The notes under the pieces were generated by a model. It was not told the DNA's origin, made no database searches, and saw nothing but the letters and a program-made list of their open reading frames with translations. This document shows positions 55,717 through 64,000 of a stretch of DNA of 64,000 nt, piece after piece (within the stretch, counting starts at the first letter, position 1; the number at the start of each line of letters is the position of its first letter). Source of the DNA: Novosphingobium sp. MD-1 (GTDB lineage Bacteria; Pseudomonadota; Alphaproteobacteria; Sphingomonadales; Sphingomonadaceae); assembly GCF_001014975.1 (NCBI RefSeq), contig NZ_BBXA01000029.1:124001-188000 (forward strand), given 5' to 3'. A program made the translations under genes and the position numbers.

Positions 55717-56637
55717 ATGCATGTTTCCGTAGTAATCGTCGGGTTTCGCAATGCCGGCGACATCGTGCGCTGCACGCAGGCGTTGGGCGCATCGGACTAC
55801 GCCGATTTCGATGTCGTGGTGGTCGAGAACGGCGGACCTGCCGCGTTCGAGGCATTGCGCGCGGCCTTGCCCGATCGGCTGGCGGGCGGGCAACCCCTTA
55901 TGCTGGTGGAGGCGCCGGGCAACCTGGGTTTTGCCGGCGGGATCAACCTGGGTCTTGCGCGGACGGCCGAAGCGGATGCCTGGTGGGGCCTCAACCCCGA
56001 TGCGGTGCCCGCGCCCGACGCGCTGGGGGCGCTGGTCGCGCGGTTGGCCCGGGGCGATTGCGATGCGGTCGGCGGCGTACTGCACTATGCTGATGGCACC
56101 GTGCAATCGCTGGGCGGGCACTGGCAAGGCTGGCTGGCCAGGGCGGTATCGATCGGCGCGGGCAGCCGCGTTGGCGATCCGGTGGATGCCGCTGTGGTGG
56201 AGCAGCGGATGGACTACTTGCTGGGCGCGTCGATGCTCGTCAGCCGCCGCTTCCTCGAAGTGGTGGGCCCGATGTGCGATGACTATTTCCTTTATGCCGA
56301 GGAAATCGAATGGTTCTTGCGGGCCAAGCAGAAGGGCATGAGGCTGGGCTTCGCCCCGACGGCGAAAGTGCTGCACTATCAGGGCACCACCACCGGCTGG
56401 GCGAACGGGCTGCGCGGCCGGTCCCGGCTGCCGGTCTACCTGGATGAACGCAACCGCGTTCTCGTCATGCGCGATCGCTTTCCCTCGCGCTTCCCCGTCG
56501 TTGCGCTGGCTAGCCTGGCCTTCATGCTCGCGCGGTTCGCGCGCAGCCGCGCGTGGCGCCAGATCGGATACGCGTTCCAGGGATGGAAGGCGGGGGTTGC
56601 GGGGGAACGCGGCGTGCCCCGATGGCATTCCGCCTGA
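55717..56637 (+). CDS. Family 2 glycosyltransferase, rhamnosyltransferase-like
   Basis: ATG 55717 has AGGAG eight bases upstream. The 306-residue product shows VSVVIVGFRNAGDIVRC, VVVENGGP, GNLGFAGGINLGL, NPDAVPAPDAL, MDYLLGASMLVSRR and DDYFLYAEEIEWFLRAKQKG, the pattern of WbbL-like rhamnosyltransferases. With the rml genes 2.4 kb downstream, a dTDP-rhamnose donor is plausible but unproven. The C-terminus is basic. It ends four bases from a convergent GT2 gene. Confidence 0.88.
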   Translation: MHVSVVIVGFRNAGDIVRCTQALGASDYADFDVVVVENGGPAAFEALRAALPDRLAGGQPLMLVEAPGNLGFAGGINLGLARTAEADAWWGLNPDAVPAPDALGALVARLARGDCDAVGGVLHYADGTVQSLGGHWQGWLARAVSIGAGSRVGDPVDAAVVEQRMDYLLGASMLVSRRFLEVVGPMCDDYFLYAEEIEWFLRAKQKGMRLGFAPTAKVLHYQGTTTGWANGLRGRSRLPVYLDERNRVLVMRDRFPSRFPVVALASLAFMLARFARSRAWRQIGYAFQGWKAGVAGERGVPRWHSA

Positions 56638-56641
56638 TCGT

Positions 56642-57664
56642 TCAGTGCGAGGCGGCGCCCGCCGCTTCATCGAGCGTTGCCAGCCAAGCGTCGCGCCGAG
56701 GCGACCGCCCGCTGTTCCACGCGCCATCGGCCTCTTCGGGCAAGTAGCGGTCGAACGGCGCGGCCGGCGGGGGAAACAGCGGTTCGCGCGCGCGCCGGAC
56801 CGCCCGCGCCGCTTCCTCGACGAGCGCGCCACAGGCTGCCCCGGCATCGGTTGACAGCGCGCGTCCGATGGCACGTGCGGCATCGCCGGGCGCCCTGCGG
56901 CGCAAGCGGTTGCGCGCCAGCTCGATTTCCAGCCGCGCGATGCGTTCGCGGATGATCGCCAGCGCCGCGCCATCGCAAAGCGCATGAAAGCGCCGGAACA
57001 ACGCCAGATGCGCGCGGATCATCCGCCCGGCATCGCCCGACATGCTGGTCGTTCGCCGCCGGTATCCCGTCAGATAGGCGCGCGCGCAGGCTATCGGCCA
57101 GCGGCGCGCGATTTCGAGTTGGAACAGGTAGTCCTCGCAGGCGTCGATGCTTTCGTCATAGCGGATGGCCCGTGCCGCGTCGGTGCGGATCAGCGGGCTG
57201 CTGCCGTTGGAAATGAAGTTGTGGTCGAGATGGCGATGGAACGCCCAGCCTTCCACCACGGGCGATGCCGATCCGGGCAGAACCCGGTCGTCTTGGTCGA
57301 TGCGCCGGAACCAGCCATAGGCCATCGCGCTGCCTGGAATGGCCCGGATCGCGGCGATCTGGCGGGTCAGCTTTTCCGGATGCCACAGATCGTCGGCATC
57401 GAGCGGGGCGATGAAATCCCCCGTTGCTTCATCGATGCCCCGGTTGCGCGCGCCGGCAAGGCCGCGGTTCTGCTGGTGGATCACGCGGATCCTCGGGTCG
57501 GTTGCCGCCAGGGCTTCGGCGATCCGGCCGGTCTCGTCGGTGGAACCGTCGTCGATCACCAGAATTTCCTGCGCCCCATGAGTCTGGGCCAGCGCCGAGC
57601 GCAGGGTGCGCTCGATGGTGTCCGCCGCGTTGAACGCAGGAATGATAGAGGTGACTGTTTCCAT
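56642..57664 (-). CDS. Family 2 glycosyltransferase
   Basis: From ATG 57664 the product is 340 residues. The GT-A fold motifs are TSIIPAFNAADTIERTLRSA, ILVIDDGSTDETG, GLAGARNRGIDEA and the metal site APLDADDLWHPEK, followed by a long helical C-terminal region. The frame starts at 57694, but the inner ATG begins exactly at the family's first strand. It is encoded against its two GT neighbours. Donor and acceptor are unknown. Confidence 0.88.
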   Translation of the reverse strand: METVTSIIPAFNAADTIERTLRSALAQTHGAQEILVIDDGSTDETGRIAEALAATDPRIRVIHQQNRGLAGARNRGIDEATGDFIAPLDADDLWHPEKLTRQIAAIRAIPGSAMAYGWFRRIDQDDRVLPGSASPVVEGWAFHRHLDHNFISNGSSPLIRTDAARAIRYDESIDACEDYLFQLEIARRWPIACARAYLTGYRRRTTSMSGDAGRMIRAHLALFRRFHALCDGAALAIIRERIARLEIELARNRLRRRAPGDAARAIGRALSTDAGAACGALVEEAARAVRRAREPLFPPPAAPFDRYLPEEADGAWNSGRSPRRDAWLATLDEAAGAASH

Positions 57665-57792
57665 CAGGGAGTCCGTTAACTTTGGAAAGTGCAATTTTGA
57701 CCACGGTCCATGACATCATTTCGGCTGCGTGGAACTTCATGCTAACCATTTCACGCTATAGGCGATAAGCCCGCGTTCGAAAGGGGAGTATT

Positions 57793-58920
57793 TTGCGGAT
57801 AGCGTACGTTTCTTTGGCTTCTCCTTTGAGCGCGGAATCCTGGAGTGGGATGCCGTGGTACAGCTTCAAGGAGATCAGCGCCCGCTTCGATGATGTCGTG
57901 TTGATCAACACGCCGGCGATGGACAAGGTTGTCGAACGTCTGGCGGCGTTGCAGCGGTACGGCTTCTCGGTGCGGCAAAGGCGTTTGCTCTCCGCGATTT
58001 ACGGCCGCATCATCAATCGTCGGCTGGCCGAGATCAAACCCGATATCGTGCTTTCCATCGGCGCATCGCACAAGCTGATCCGTATCGATCCGAAATGGCG
58101 CCTTCTGCACGTGTCCGATGGTCTCTTCATGACCATGGTGAATTACTACGAGAAGTTCGGCCGTTTCCGGCAAGCTGTTTTGCGAACCGGCCACAATGAT
58201 CTTCAGCAATTCATGTGCAAGGTCGATCTGACGCTGTTCGCCTCGCAGTGGGCGCACGATTCCGCCCTGACGCATTACGATCTCGATCCCGCGCGCGCGC
58301 GGGTGGACCTGTTCGGCGCGAATCTGGATGTCGATCCGGGTTTTCGCGAACGCCAGCTTGACGGCCCGTTGACGATCCTGTTCGTCGGCTATGACTGGGA
58401 GCGCAAGGGCGGCGATCTGGTGCTCGCCACCTGGCGCCTTCTGCGCGAGGCGACGGGCGACGCCGAACTGCACATCGTCGGCTGCAAGCCAGCGGTCGCC
58501 GCGAACATCGATGGTGTGACCGTGCACGGCCGCCTGCGCAAAAGCGACCCGCGCGACTATGCCAAGCTTACGCATCTGTACGATCGCGCATCGATGTTCT
58601 TCATGCCCAGCCGCGCCGAGGCGTTCGGCATGGTGTTCTGCGAAGCCGCAGCATACGGCATCCCATCCGTCGCGGCGATCACCGGCGGCGTCCCGTCAGT
58701 CGTGATCGACAACGAAACGGGTCTGCTGCTTGATCTCGGCGCCGATGCGCGGGCCTATGCCGACCGCATTCTGGACCTGTGGAGCGACAAGGTCCGGTTC
58801 CGCGCGATGTCGCTGGCGGCGCGGCGACGGTTCGAAACGCATCTGAACTGGAATGCCTGGGGCGAGGGCGTGGAGCGCGGAATCAACGATATTCTTTCGG
58901 GCGTCATATCGCCGCGCTGA
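57793..58920 (+). CDS. Family 4 glycosyltransferase
   Basis: TTG start at 57793 follows AGGGGAG. The 375-residue GT-B product has RIAYVSLASPLSAESWSGMP, ILFVGYDWERKGGDL, AELHIVGCKP, MFFMPSRAEAFGMVFCEAAAYG (the donor-binding ExxxxE region) and GVPSVVIDNETGLLL. It is a retaining transferase using a nucleotide sugar. It precedes the rml operon by 165 bases in the same direction. Confidence 0.88.
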   Translation: MRIAYVSLASPLSAESWSGMPWYSFKEISARFDDVVLINTPAMDKVVERLAALQRYGFSVRQRRLLSAIYGRIINRRLAEIKPDIVLSIGASHKLIRIDPKWRLLHVSDGLFMTMVNYYEKFGRFRQAVLRTGHNDLQQFMCKVDLTLFASQWAHDSALTHYDLDPARARVDLFGANLDVDPGFRERQLDGPLTILFVGYDWERKGGDLVLATWRLLREATGDAELHIVGCKPAVAANIDGVTVHGRLRKSDPRDYAKLTHLYDRASMFFMPSRAEAFGMVFCEAAAYGIPSVAAITGGVPSVVIDNETGLLLDLGADARAYADRILDLWSDKVRFRAMSLAARRRFETHLNWNAWGEGVERGINDILSGVISPR

Positions 58921-59085
58921 TGCGCGGACATGCCTCGTCCGTCCTGGCAATTCCCGTTTCGGGATAAGCCGAATCTGGCATACCCATCGCGCGGGCATTG
59001 TCACCAGGTTGCTGCGATGCAGCACGAATCCTCTTGCCTTCGATCCGCCATCTGTCAGAAAGGGGCGGCTTCTAAAGGGTGGTGA

Positions 59086-59967
59086 ATGCGCAAGGGTTTG
59101 ATTTTGGCGGGGGGCTCGGGAACGCGGCTCTATCCGCTGACCAAGGGTGTGTCGAAGCAGCTTATGCCTGTCTACGACAAGCCGATGATATTCTATCCGC
59201 TGTCGATCCTGATGCTGGCGGGAATCCGTGATATCCTGGTGATCACCACGCCGCATGACCGGGAATCCTTCGAGCGGCTGCTGGGGAACGGCAGGGAGCT
59301 TGGCATCAGCATTTCCTATGCTGTGCAGCCCGAGCCCGGCGGGCTCGCGCAGGCCTATCATATCGGCGCCGATTTCGTCGGCACCGATCCCTCCACGCTC
59401 GTTCTTGGGGACAATATCTTCTGGGGGCATGGCCTGCCGGAGATGCTGGCTAAGGCCAGCGCGCGCGAAACCGGGGCGACGGTTTTCGGCTATCACGTCG
59501 CGGACCCCACGGCCTATGGCGTCGTTTCGTTCGACGCCAGCGGGCGGGCCGAAACCATCGAGGAAAAGCCGGTCGCGCCGAAGTCCAACTATGCGGTGAC
59601 CGGGCTTTACTTCTACGATGGCCAGGCGGTGGAACTGGCGCGCGGGCTCGCGCCTTCGCCCCGCGGCGAACTGGAAATAACCGATCTCAACCGGCTCTAT
59701 CTCGAAGCGGGCACGCTGTCGGTCGAACTGATGGGGCGCGGCTATGCCTGGCTCGATACGGGCACGCACAATTCGCTGCTCGATGCCGCGCAATTTGTGC
59801 GCGTCACGGAAGAGCGGCAGGGACTGAAGGTCTGCGCGCCGGAAGAGATCGCCTGGCGCATGGGGTATATCGACGACGGCGAACTGGAAGCGCTGGCGGC
59901 GCCGCTGCGCAAGAGCGGCTATGGCGAATACCTGATGGCCCTGCTGCGCGACAAGGCGCCGCTGTGA
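59086..59967 (+). CDS. rmlA: Glucose-1-phosphate thymidylyltransferase
   Basis: This 293-residue enzyme makes dTDP-glucose, the first step to dTDP-L-rhamnose. It has the nucleotide-binding [40 protein letters not shown] and [14 protein letters not shown]. It overlaps rmlC by four bases. Order here is A-C-D-B. Confidence 0.97.
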   Translation: MRKGLILAGGSGTRLYPLTKGVSKQLMPVYDKPMIFYPLSILMLAGIRDILVITTPHDRESFERLLGNGRELGISISYAVQPEPGGLAQAYHIGADFVGTDPSTLVLGDNIFWGHGLPEMLAKASARETGATVFGYHVADPTAYGVVSFDASGRAETIEEKPVAPKSNYAVTGLYFYDGQAVELARGLAPSPRGELEITDLNRLYLEAGTLSVELMGRGYAWLDTGTHNSLLDAAQFVRVTEERQGLKVCAPEEIAWRMGYIDDGELEALAAPLRKSGYGEYLMALLRDKAPL

Positions 59968-60509
59968 ACGTCATCGAAACCGCCATTCCTGGCCCGGTGA
60001 TCATCGAGCCGAAGGTGTTCGGCGATGATCGCGGCTTTTTCCTAGAAAGCTGGAATGCGGCGCGGTTCCGCGAAGCTGGGCTCGATTTCGATTTCGTGCA
60101 GGACAACCACAGCCGGTCCGCGAAGGGCGTGCTGCGCGGGCTGCACTTCCAGAACCCCAACCCGCAGGGCAAGCTGGTGCGCGTCGTCGCCGGTCGCGTG
60201 TGGGATGTTGCGGTCGACATCCGCCGCTCCTCGCCCAATTTCGGGCGGTGGGTCGGTGTCGAACTCTCGGCCGCCAACAAGCGCATGTTCTGGGTTCCGC
60301 CCGGCTTCGCCCACGGCTTCGTCAGCCTGGAGGACGGCACCGAGTTCCTTTACAAGTGTACCGCGCTCTACGATCCCGCGTCCGAACATTCGCTGCGCTG
60401 GGATGATCCGGCACTGGCGATCGAGTGGCCGCTGGAAGGCGTGGTCCCGCAGCTTTCGGGTAAGGATCAGGCAGCCCTGACTCTGGCAGAGATCGAGGGG
60501 TACGCGTGA
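59964..60509 (+). CDS. rmlC: dTDP-4-dehydrorhamnose 3,5-epimerase
   Basis: The 181-residue cupin has [37 protein letters not shown] with the catalytic His, [14 protein letters not shown] and [12 protein letters not shown]. It epimerises C3 and C5 of dTDP-4-keto-6-deoxyglucose. Four-base overlaps at both ends (rmlA, rmlD) show a tightly coupled operon. Confidence 0.97.
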   Translation: MNVIETAIPGPVIIEPKVFGDDRGFFLESWNAARFREAGLDFDFVQDNHSRSAKGVLRGLHFQNPNPQGKLVRVVAGRVWDVAVDIRRSSPNFGRWVGVELSAANKRMFWVPPGFAHGFVSLEDGTEFLYKCTALYDPASEHSLRWDDPALAIEWPLEGVVPQLSGKDQAALTLAEIEGYA

Positions 60510-61363
60510 AGGCCCTGATCGTCGGCGCGAACGGGCAGCTCGGGCGCAGCCTTGCCGCGAACGCGCCCGAAGGTGTCGCCGTGGTGGCGCATGGTTCCGA
60601 TACGCTGGACATAACCGATGCCGACGCGGTGCGCGCGTCAGTGGAGGCGCAGCGCCCCGATTTTCTCTTCAACGCTGCCGCATATACCGCCGTCGACAAG
60701 GCGGAAAGCGATGAGGCGGCGGCGCTGGCGGTGAATGCCACGGCCGTGGGCCATCTTGCCGCCGCGGCGCGCGCGGCCGGCGCCAGATTCATTCACGTTT
60801 CAACCGATTTCGTGTTCGATGGCCGCCAGGGCATTCCCTATGCGCCGGACGCGCCGACCGCGCCGATCGGCGCCTACGGACGCACCAAGCTGGCGGGCGA
60901 AGCGGCGGCGGGCGCCGATGCGCTGGTTGTGCGCACCGCCTGGGTCTACGCGCCGACCGGGGGCAATTTCGTGCGCACGATGCTGCGGCTGATGGCGGAG
61001 CGGCCCGAAGTGCGTGTGGTGGCCGATCAGGTGGGTACGCCGACGTACGCGCCGGGGCTTGCCGCCGCGCTGTGGACGCTTGCCGGGCAGGGCGCGCGGG
61101 GCATTCATCATTACACCGACAGCGGTGCGGCGAGCTGGTACGATTTCGCCGTCGCCATTCAGGAAGAGGCCCTCGCTGCCGGTCTGCTCGACCGCTGCGT
61201 GCCGGTGCTTCCCATCGCGACGGCGGACTATCCCACCCCGGCCCGGCGGCCGTTCTATTCAGTGCTGGACAAGACCGCGACATTCGCCGCGCTCGGCCAG
61301 CCGGCACCGCACTGGCGCGTGCAACTGCGCGCCATGATCGAGGCGATCAGGACTTATGGCTAA
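60506..61363 (+). CDS. rmlD: dTDP-4-dehydrorhamnose reductase
   Basis: The 285-residue short-chain reductase has ALIVGANGQLGRSL (NADPH site), FNAAAYTAVDKAE, HVSTDFVFDG and the catalytic YGRTK. It performs the last step to dTDP-L-rhamnose. It overlaps rmlB by eight bases. Confidence 0.96.
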   Translation: MKALIVGANGQLGRSLAANAPEGVAVVAHGSDTLDITDADAVRASVEAQRPDFLFNAAAYTAVDKAESDEAAALAVNATAVGHLAAAARAAGARFIHVSTDFVFDGRQGIPYAPDAPTAPIGAYGRTKLAGEAAAGADALVVRTAWVYAPTGGNFVRTMLRLMAERPEVRVVADQVGTPTYAPGLAAALWTLAGQGARGIHHYTDSGAASWYDFAVAIQEEALAAGLLDRCVPVLPIATADYPTPARRPFYSVLDKTATFAALGQPAPHWRVQLRAMIEAIRTYG

Positions 61364-62420
61364 TATCATCGTCACCGGCGGCGCGGGCTTCATCGGCGCC
61401 AATTTCGTCCACTATTGGCGCAAGGTATCGCCCGATGACCAGATCATCGTGCTTGATGCGCTGACCTATGCCGGCAACCGGGCCAGCATCGATGGCGTGG
61501 ATGGCGTGGAACTGGTCGTCGGCAACATCTGCGATACCGATCTCGTCAAGCGCCTGCTGCGCGAACGCGGCGTCGCCACGATCGTGCACTTCGCGGCGGA
61601 AAGCCATGTCGACCGGTCGATCACCGGGCCAGACGCTTTCGTCGAAACCAACGTGATCGGCACGCACAGCCTGCTGAAGGCGGCGCGCGCGGTCTGGCTC
61701 GACGAAGGCAGCGGCGTGCCGCACCGGTTCCACCACGTTTCGACCGATGAGGTTTACGGGTCGCTGGAACCGGACGATCCCGCGTTCAGCGAAACCACCG
61801 CTTATGCGCCCAACTCGCCCTATTCGGCGTCGAAGGCATCGTCGGACCACCTCGTCCGCGCCTATCACCACACCTACGGGCTGGAGACGACGACGAGCAA
61901 TTGCTCGAACAACTACGGCCCTTACCAGTTTCCCGAGAAGCTGATCCCGCTGTTCCTCATCAACGCGCTGCACGGGCGCGCGCTGCCGATCTATGGCGAT
62001 GGCATGAACGTGCGCGACTGGCTGCATGTCGAGGACCATTGCCGGGGGATCGAGAAGGTCCTGCGCGTCGGCCGACCGGGCGAAACCTACAACATCGGCG
62101 GCGGGCAGGAATTGCCGAACCTCGAAGTGATCGAGCAGGTGTGCGCCGGCGTCGACGCAGCTTTCGCGGCCGATCCTTCGCTGGCGGCACGCTTCCCCGA
62201 TGCGCCGGCCGCGCAGGGCAGGGCCACGTCCTCGCTCAAGACCTTCGTCACCGATCGCAAGGGGCACGACCGGCGCTATGCCATCGACGAGACCAAGGCA
62301 CGGAATGAACTCGGTTATGTGCCGATCCATGATTTTCAAACCGGCTTTGCCAATACGCTCGCGTGGTACCTGGAAAATCAGGAGTGGTGGAAAGCAATCC
62401 TTGTAAAACAGGCTTCCTGA
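61356..62420 (+). CDS. rmlB: dTDP-glucose 4,6-dehydratase
   Basis: The 354-residue enzyme has IIVTGGAGFIGANFV (NAD site), HFAAESHVDRSI, VSTDEVYGSLE, the catalytic YSASKASSDHL, NCSNNYGPYQFPEKLIPL and the expected C-terminal end. It converts dTDP-glucose to the 4-keto-6-deoxy sugar, so it is the second pathway step although last in gene order. Confidence 0.97.
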   Translation: MANIIVTGGAGFIGANFVHYWRKVSPDDQIIVLDALTYAGNRASIDGVDGVELVVGNICDTDLVKRLLRERGVATIVHFAAESHVDRSITGPDAFVETNVIGTHSLLKAARAVWLDEGSGVPHRFHHVSTDEVYGSLEPDDPAFSETTAYAPNSPYSASKASSDHLVRAYHHTYGLETTTSNCSNNYGPYQFPEKLIPLFLINALHGRALPIYGDGMNVRDWLHVEDHCRGIEKVLRVGRPGETYNIGGGQELPNLEVIEQVCAGVDAAFAADPSLAARFPDAPAAQGRATSSLKTFVTDRKGHDRRYAIDETKARNELGYVPIHDFQTGFANTLAWYLENQEWWKAILVKQAS

Positions 62421-62517
62421 TTCGGCTTTTGGAGCGCTTGAGGCAGGCGAGACGCGGCACTGACAGTTTGCCCAAGACTGTTCACTTTTACCCTGTCGGC
62501 CGCACCAGAGGGGCAGT

Positions 62518-63603
62518 GTGCACTATCGACCGCAACTTGACGGACTGCGCGCATTTGCCGTGTCCGGAGTGCTCTACGCACACTTCGTCAACTCTTATTC
62601 GTCGCTGGGGCACTGCGGCGTGCAGTTGTTCTTCGTCATTTCCGGCTTTCTTATCACCGGAATGTTGCTTGACGGACGCGGCGATGGCGCGGGCGGGCAC
62701 AGGCTGCCGCTACGAAACTTCTATGCCCGCCGCAGCTTGCGCCTCTGGCCGATCTACTATCTCGTAACGATCCTCGCGATAGTGGCCGACCTGGACGATG
62801 TCAGGGCGTCGGCCCCGTGGCACCTGCTGTTCGCGACGAACCTGTATTTCTGGTCCCACCAAACCTGGGAACCGTGGGTGCTCGACCATTACTGGTCGCT
62901 GGGGATCGAAGAGCAATTCTACATCGTCTGGCCTTTTCTCATCTATATGGCCCCCCGTCGGGCGCTATCGTGGATCATTCCTCTTATCGCCGTGCTCTCC
63001 TGGCTGGCACTGATGATCGCGAGACAGATCACCTGGCTCGGCGACAACGATTTGCTTGGCATGCTCCTGCCGTTCAGTCTGGTCAGCTTGAGCGTCGGCG
63101 GGCTTCTCGCGCTATGGGATCGGCAGCCCGGCAGGGCGCTCGCATGGTTGCCTGTCGCCGGCCCGGTCGCGGCCCTCGTCTGGCTTGCAATCTACCTTTG
63201 GGAAGGTGGCAACACCGGGACGGCGCTGTTGTTTGAAGCGATCACCTGGATGGCGCTCGTGCATGGCGCCGCCCGCGGCTTCTCCGGTGCCGGCCGCACG
63301 GTGTTCGAGTGGTCGCCACTACGATACATCGGCCGGATCAGCTACGGCATCTACCTTTACCACAATTTCGTCCTGTACGCGCTTGGCTCGGGCAGGCTGT
63401 TTGGCTTGCATATGCAGCAAGGATTGCCAGCGCTTCTGCTTGGCACGGCCATCACGATTGCCGTCGCGGCGCTGTCCTGGCACCTGATCGAACTGCCGAT
63501 CAACCGGCTGAAGCGATACTTCCCCTTCGCTGCTCCTGTCGCTCCCAGGGAGGGGCGCCGGGCATCTGAACCATCACCGGCGAAGGCGGCTGACTTGCCC
63601 TAA
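62518..63603 (+). CDS. Acyltransferase-3 family membrane O-acyltransferase
   Basis: GTG start at 62518. The 361-residue polytopic product has YRPQLDGLRAFAVSGVLYAH, GVQLFFVISGFLITGMLL, ARRSLRLWPIYY, HYWSLGIEEQFYIVWPFL and ISYGIYLYHNF, the standard OafA-like set with the RxxR and catalytic His regions. It acetylates or otherwise acylates exported sugars. Unlike the AT-rich homologue at 27 kb its composition matches the neighbourhood. It begins 97 bases after rmlB. Confidence 0.92.
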   Translation: MHYRPQLDGLRAFAVSGVLYAHFVNSYSSLGHCGVQLFFVISGFLITGMLLDGRGDGAGGHRLPLRNFYARRSLRLWPIYYLVTILAIVADLDDVRASAPWHLLFATNLYFWSHQTWEPWVLDHYWSLGIEEQFYIVWPFLIYMAPRRALSWIIPLIAVLSWLALMIARQITWLGDNDLLGMLLPFSLVSLSVGGLLALWDRQPGRALAWLPVAGPVAALVWLAIYLWEGGNTGTALLFEAITWMALVHGAARGFSGAGRTVFEWSPLRYIGRISYGIYLYHNFVLYALGSGRLFGLHMQQGLPALLLGTAITIAVAALSWHLIELPINRLKRYFPFAAPVAPREGRRASEPSPAKAADLP

Positions 63604-63949
63604 GGCCGGCGCCGGTTTGCGCGACGCTGCGTGGACGTGGAAAAGTTTGTCCGTCGATCCGCGCGGGTGGCCGGGCGCGGGTATGCGTGATGTAATCGAG
63701 CGCAAAGTAAGTAGCGCGACCGTTAATCCCTTATGGCAAGTCGGGATGATGAAGCGGTGTGCATCGCATGATGATTTCAAATAATCATAATTATTCGTCT
63801 ATCGAGCGTTAAGCTGGCGCATCGATCAGACGTGCAGATGCAACCTAATATGCTCTTGGTTGTAGAGGAGGTGTTGCGCTCAACGGGTCAATCATGCCCG
63901 ATTATTGCCGATTGAAGTGCGGAGCCTTCTATCCCGACCGGAGTTAACC
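63604..63949. other. Intergenic region, no gene found
   Basis: About 350 bases after the acyltransferase, moderately AT-rich in the middle (63760-63870). No convincing frame, tRNA or strong terminator was found. It probably holds the promoter of the next gene. Confidence 0.6.
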
Positions 63950-64000
63950 TTGGCAAGGGTGGTTCCGAAATGGCGCCGGAACATCTCTTGCACGCAGGGC
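63950..64000 (+). CDS. Possible start of a further gene, cut by window end
   Basis: TTG at 63950 follows GGAG with six bases spacing and opens a frame (MARVVPKWRRNISCTQG) that is still open at the window end. Only 17 codons are visible, so neither reality nor function can be judged. The locus lacks a priming sugar-phosphate transferase, which would be a natural candidate here. Confidence 0.25.
   Translation, partial: MARVVPKWRRNISCTQG

Overview
The window is one continuous GC-rich chromosomal segment from a sphingomonad-like alphaproteobacterium (Sphingomonadales; Novosphingobium or a close relative is my inference). The evidence is a ChpT-type histidine phosphotransferase, an exosortase with a sorting-signal protein ending in the PEP..WAMM form common in sphingomonads, a class A RNase P RNA, a His-rich CDF exporter, and a polysaccharide locus that parallels the sphingan (gellan/welan/diutan) clusters. 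I saw no transposase, integrase or CRISPR array.

Left part (1-17.6 kb), mostly core genes: a Sel1/SPOR protein cut by the window edge; a ParA-like ATPase with a partner carrying a ribbon-helix-helix-like tail, and a TPR/SPOR lipoprotein; pyrB with a dihydroorotase-like gene that lacks the HxH metal motif; sppA; tRNA-Leu(TAG); trigger factor, clpP and clpX; a convergent acyltransferase pair that looks like olsA/olsB for ornithine lipids; a CDF metal exporter; rnpB; an AmiD-like amidase; chpT; and a JAMM metalloprotease.

Right part (17.7-63.6 kb), a ~46 kb exopolysaccharide (EPS) locus. Precursor supply: ugd (UDP-glucuronate), an AlgD-like GDP-mannose dehydrogenase, and rmlACDB (dTDP-rhamnose). 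Assembly: seven glycosyltransferases (five GT2, two GT4), a Wzx flippase, a Wzy polymerase, a Wzc-like co-polymerase without kinase domain, a separate kinase-like protein whose P-loop is destroyed, a Wza-like export protein and an outer-membrane beta-barrel. Modification: two hexapeptide acyltransferases, two acyltransferase-3 membrane proteins, a polysaccharide deacetylase, and two related methyltransferases of which one carries a second methyltransferase domain. Secretion: a type I ABC/HlyD pair, a large beta-helix/RTX protein that is its plausible cargo, and a further MsbA-like exporter. A surface-anchoring module holds exosortase V, an EpsI-like protein, an EpsD-like prolyl isomerase lipoprotein, an unknown membrane protein, a retropepsin-like protease and a PEP-CTERM protein with a long Pro-Thr stalk.

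The most unusual element is at 28.3-31.5 kb: a small protein resembling the gene transfer agent (GTA) head-spike base (Rcc01079/GhsA family) followed by a 960-residue spike-like protein with an SGNH-hydrolase-type GQS motif. They sit inside the EPS locus with no other phage or GTA genes, next to an AT-rich acyltransferase gene, and a GAAC-N7-GAAC sequence matching the alphaproteobacterial LexA box lies upstream. I propose a GTA/phage adhesin or polysaccharide-modifying spike that has been domesticated by, or is carried with, the polysaccharide it recognises.
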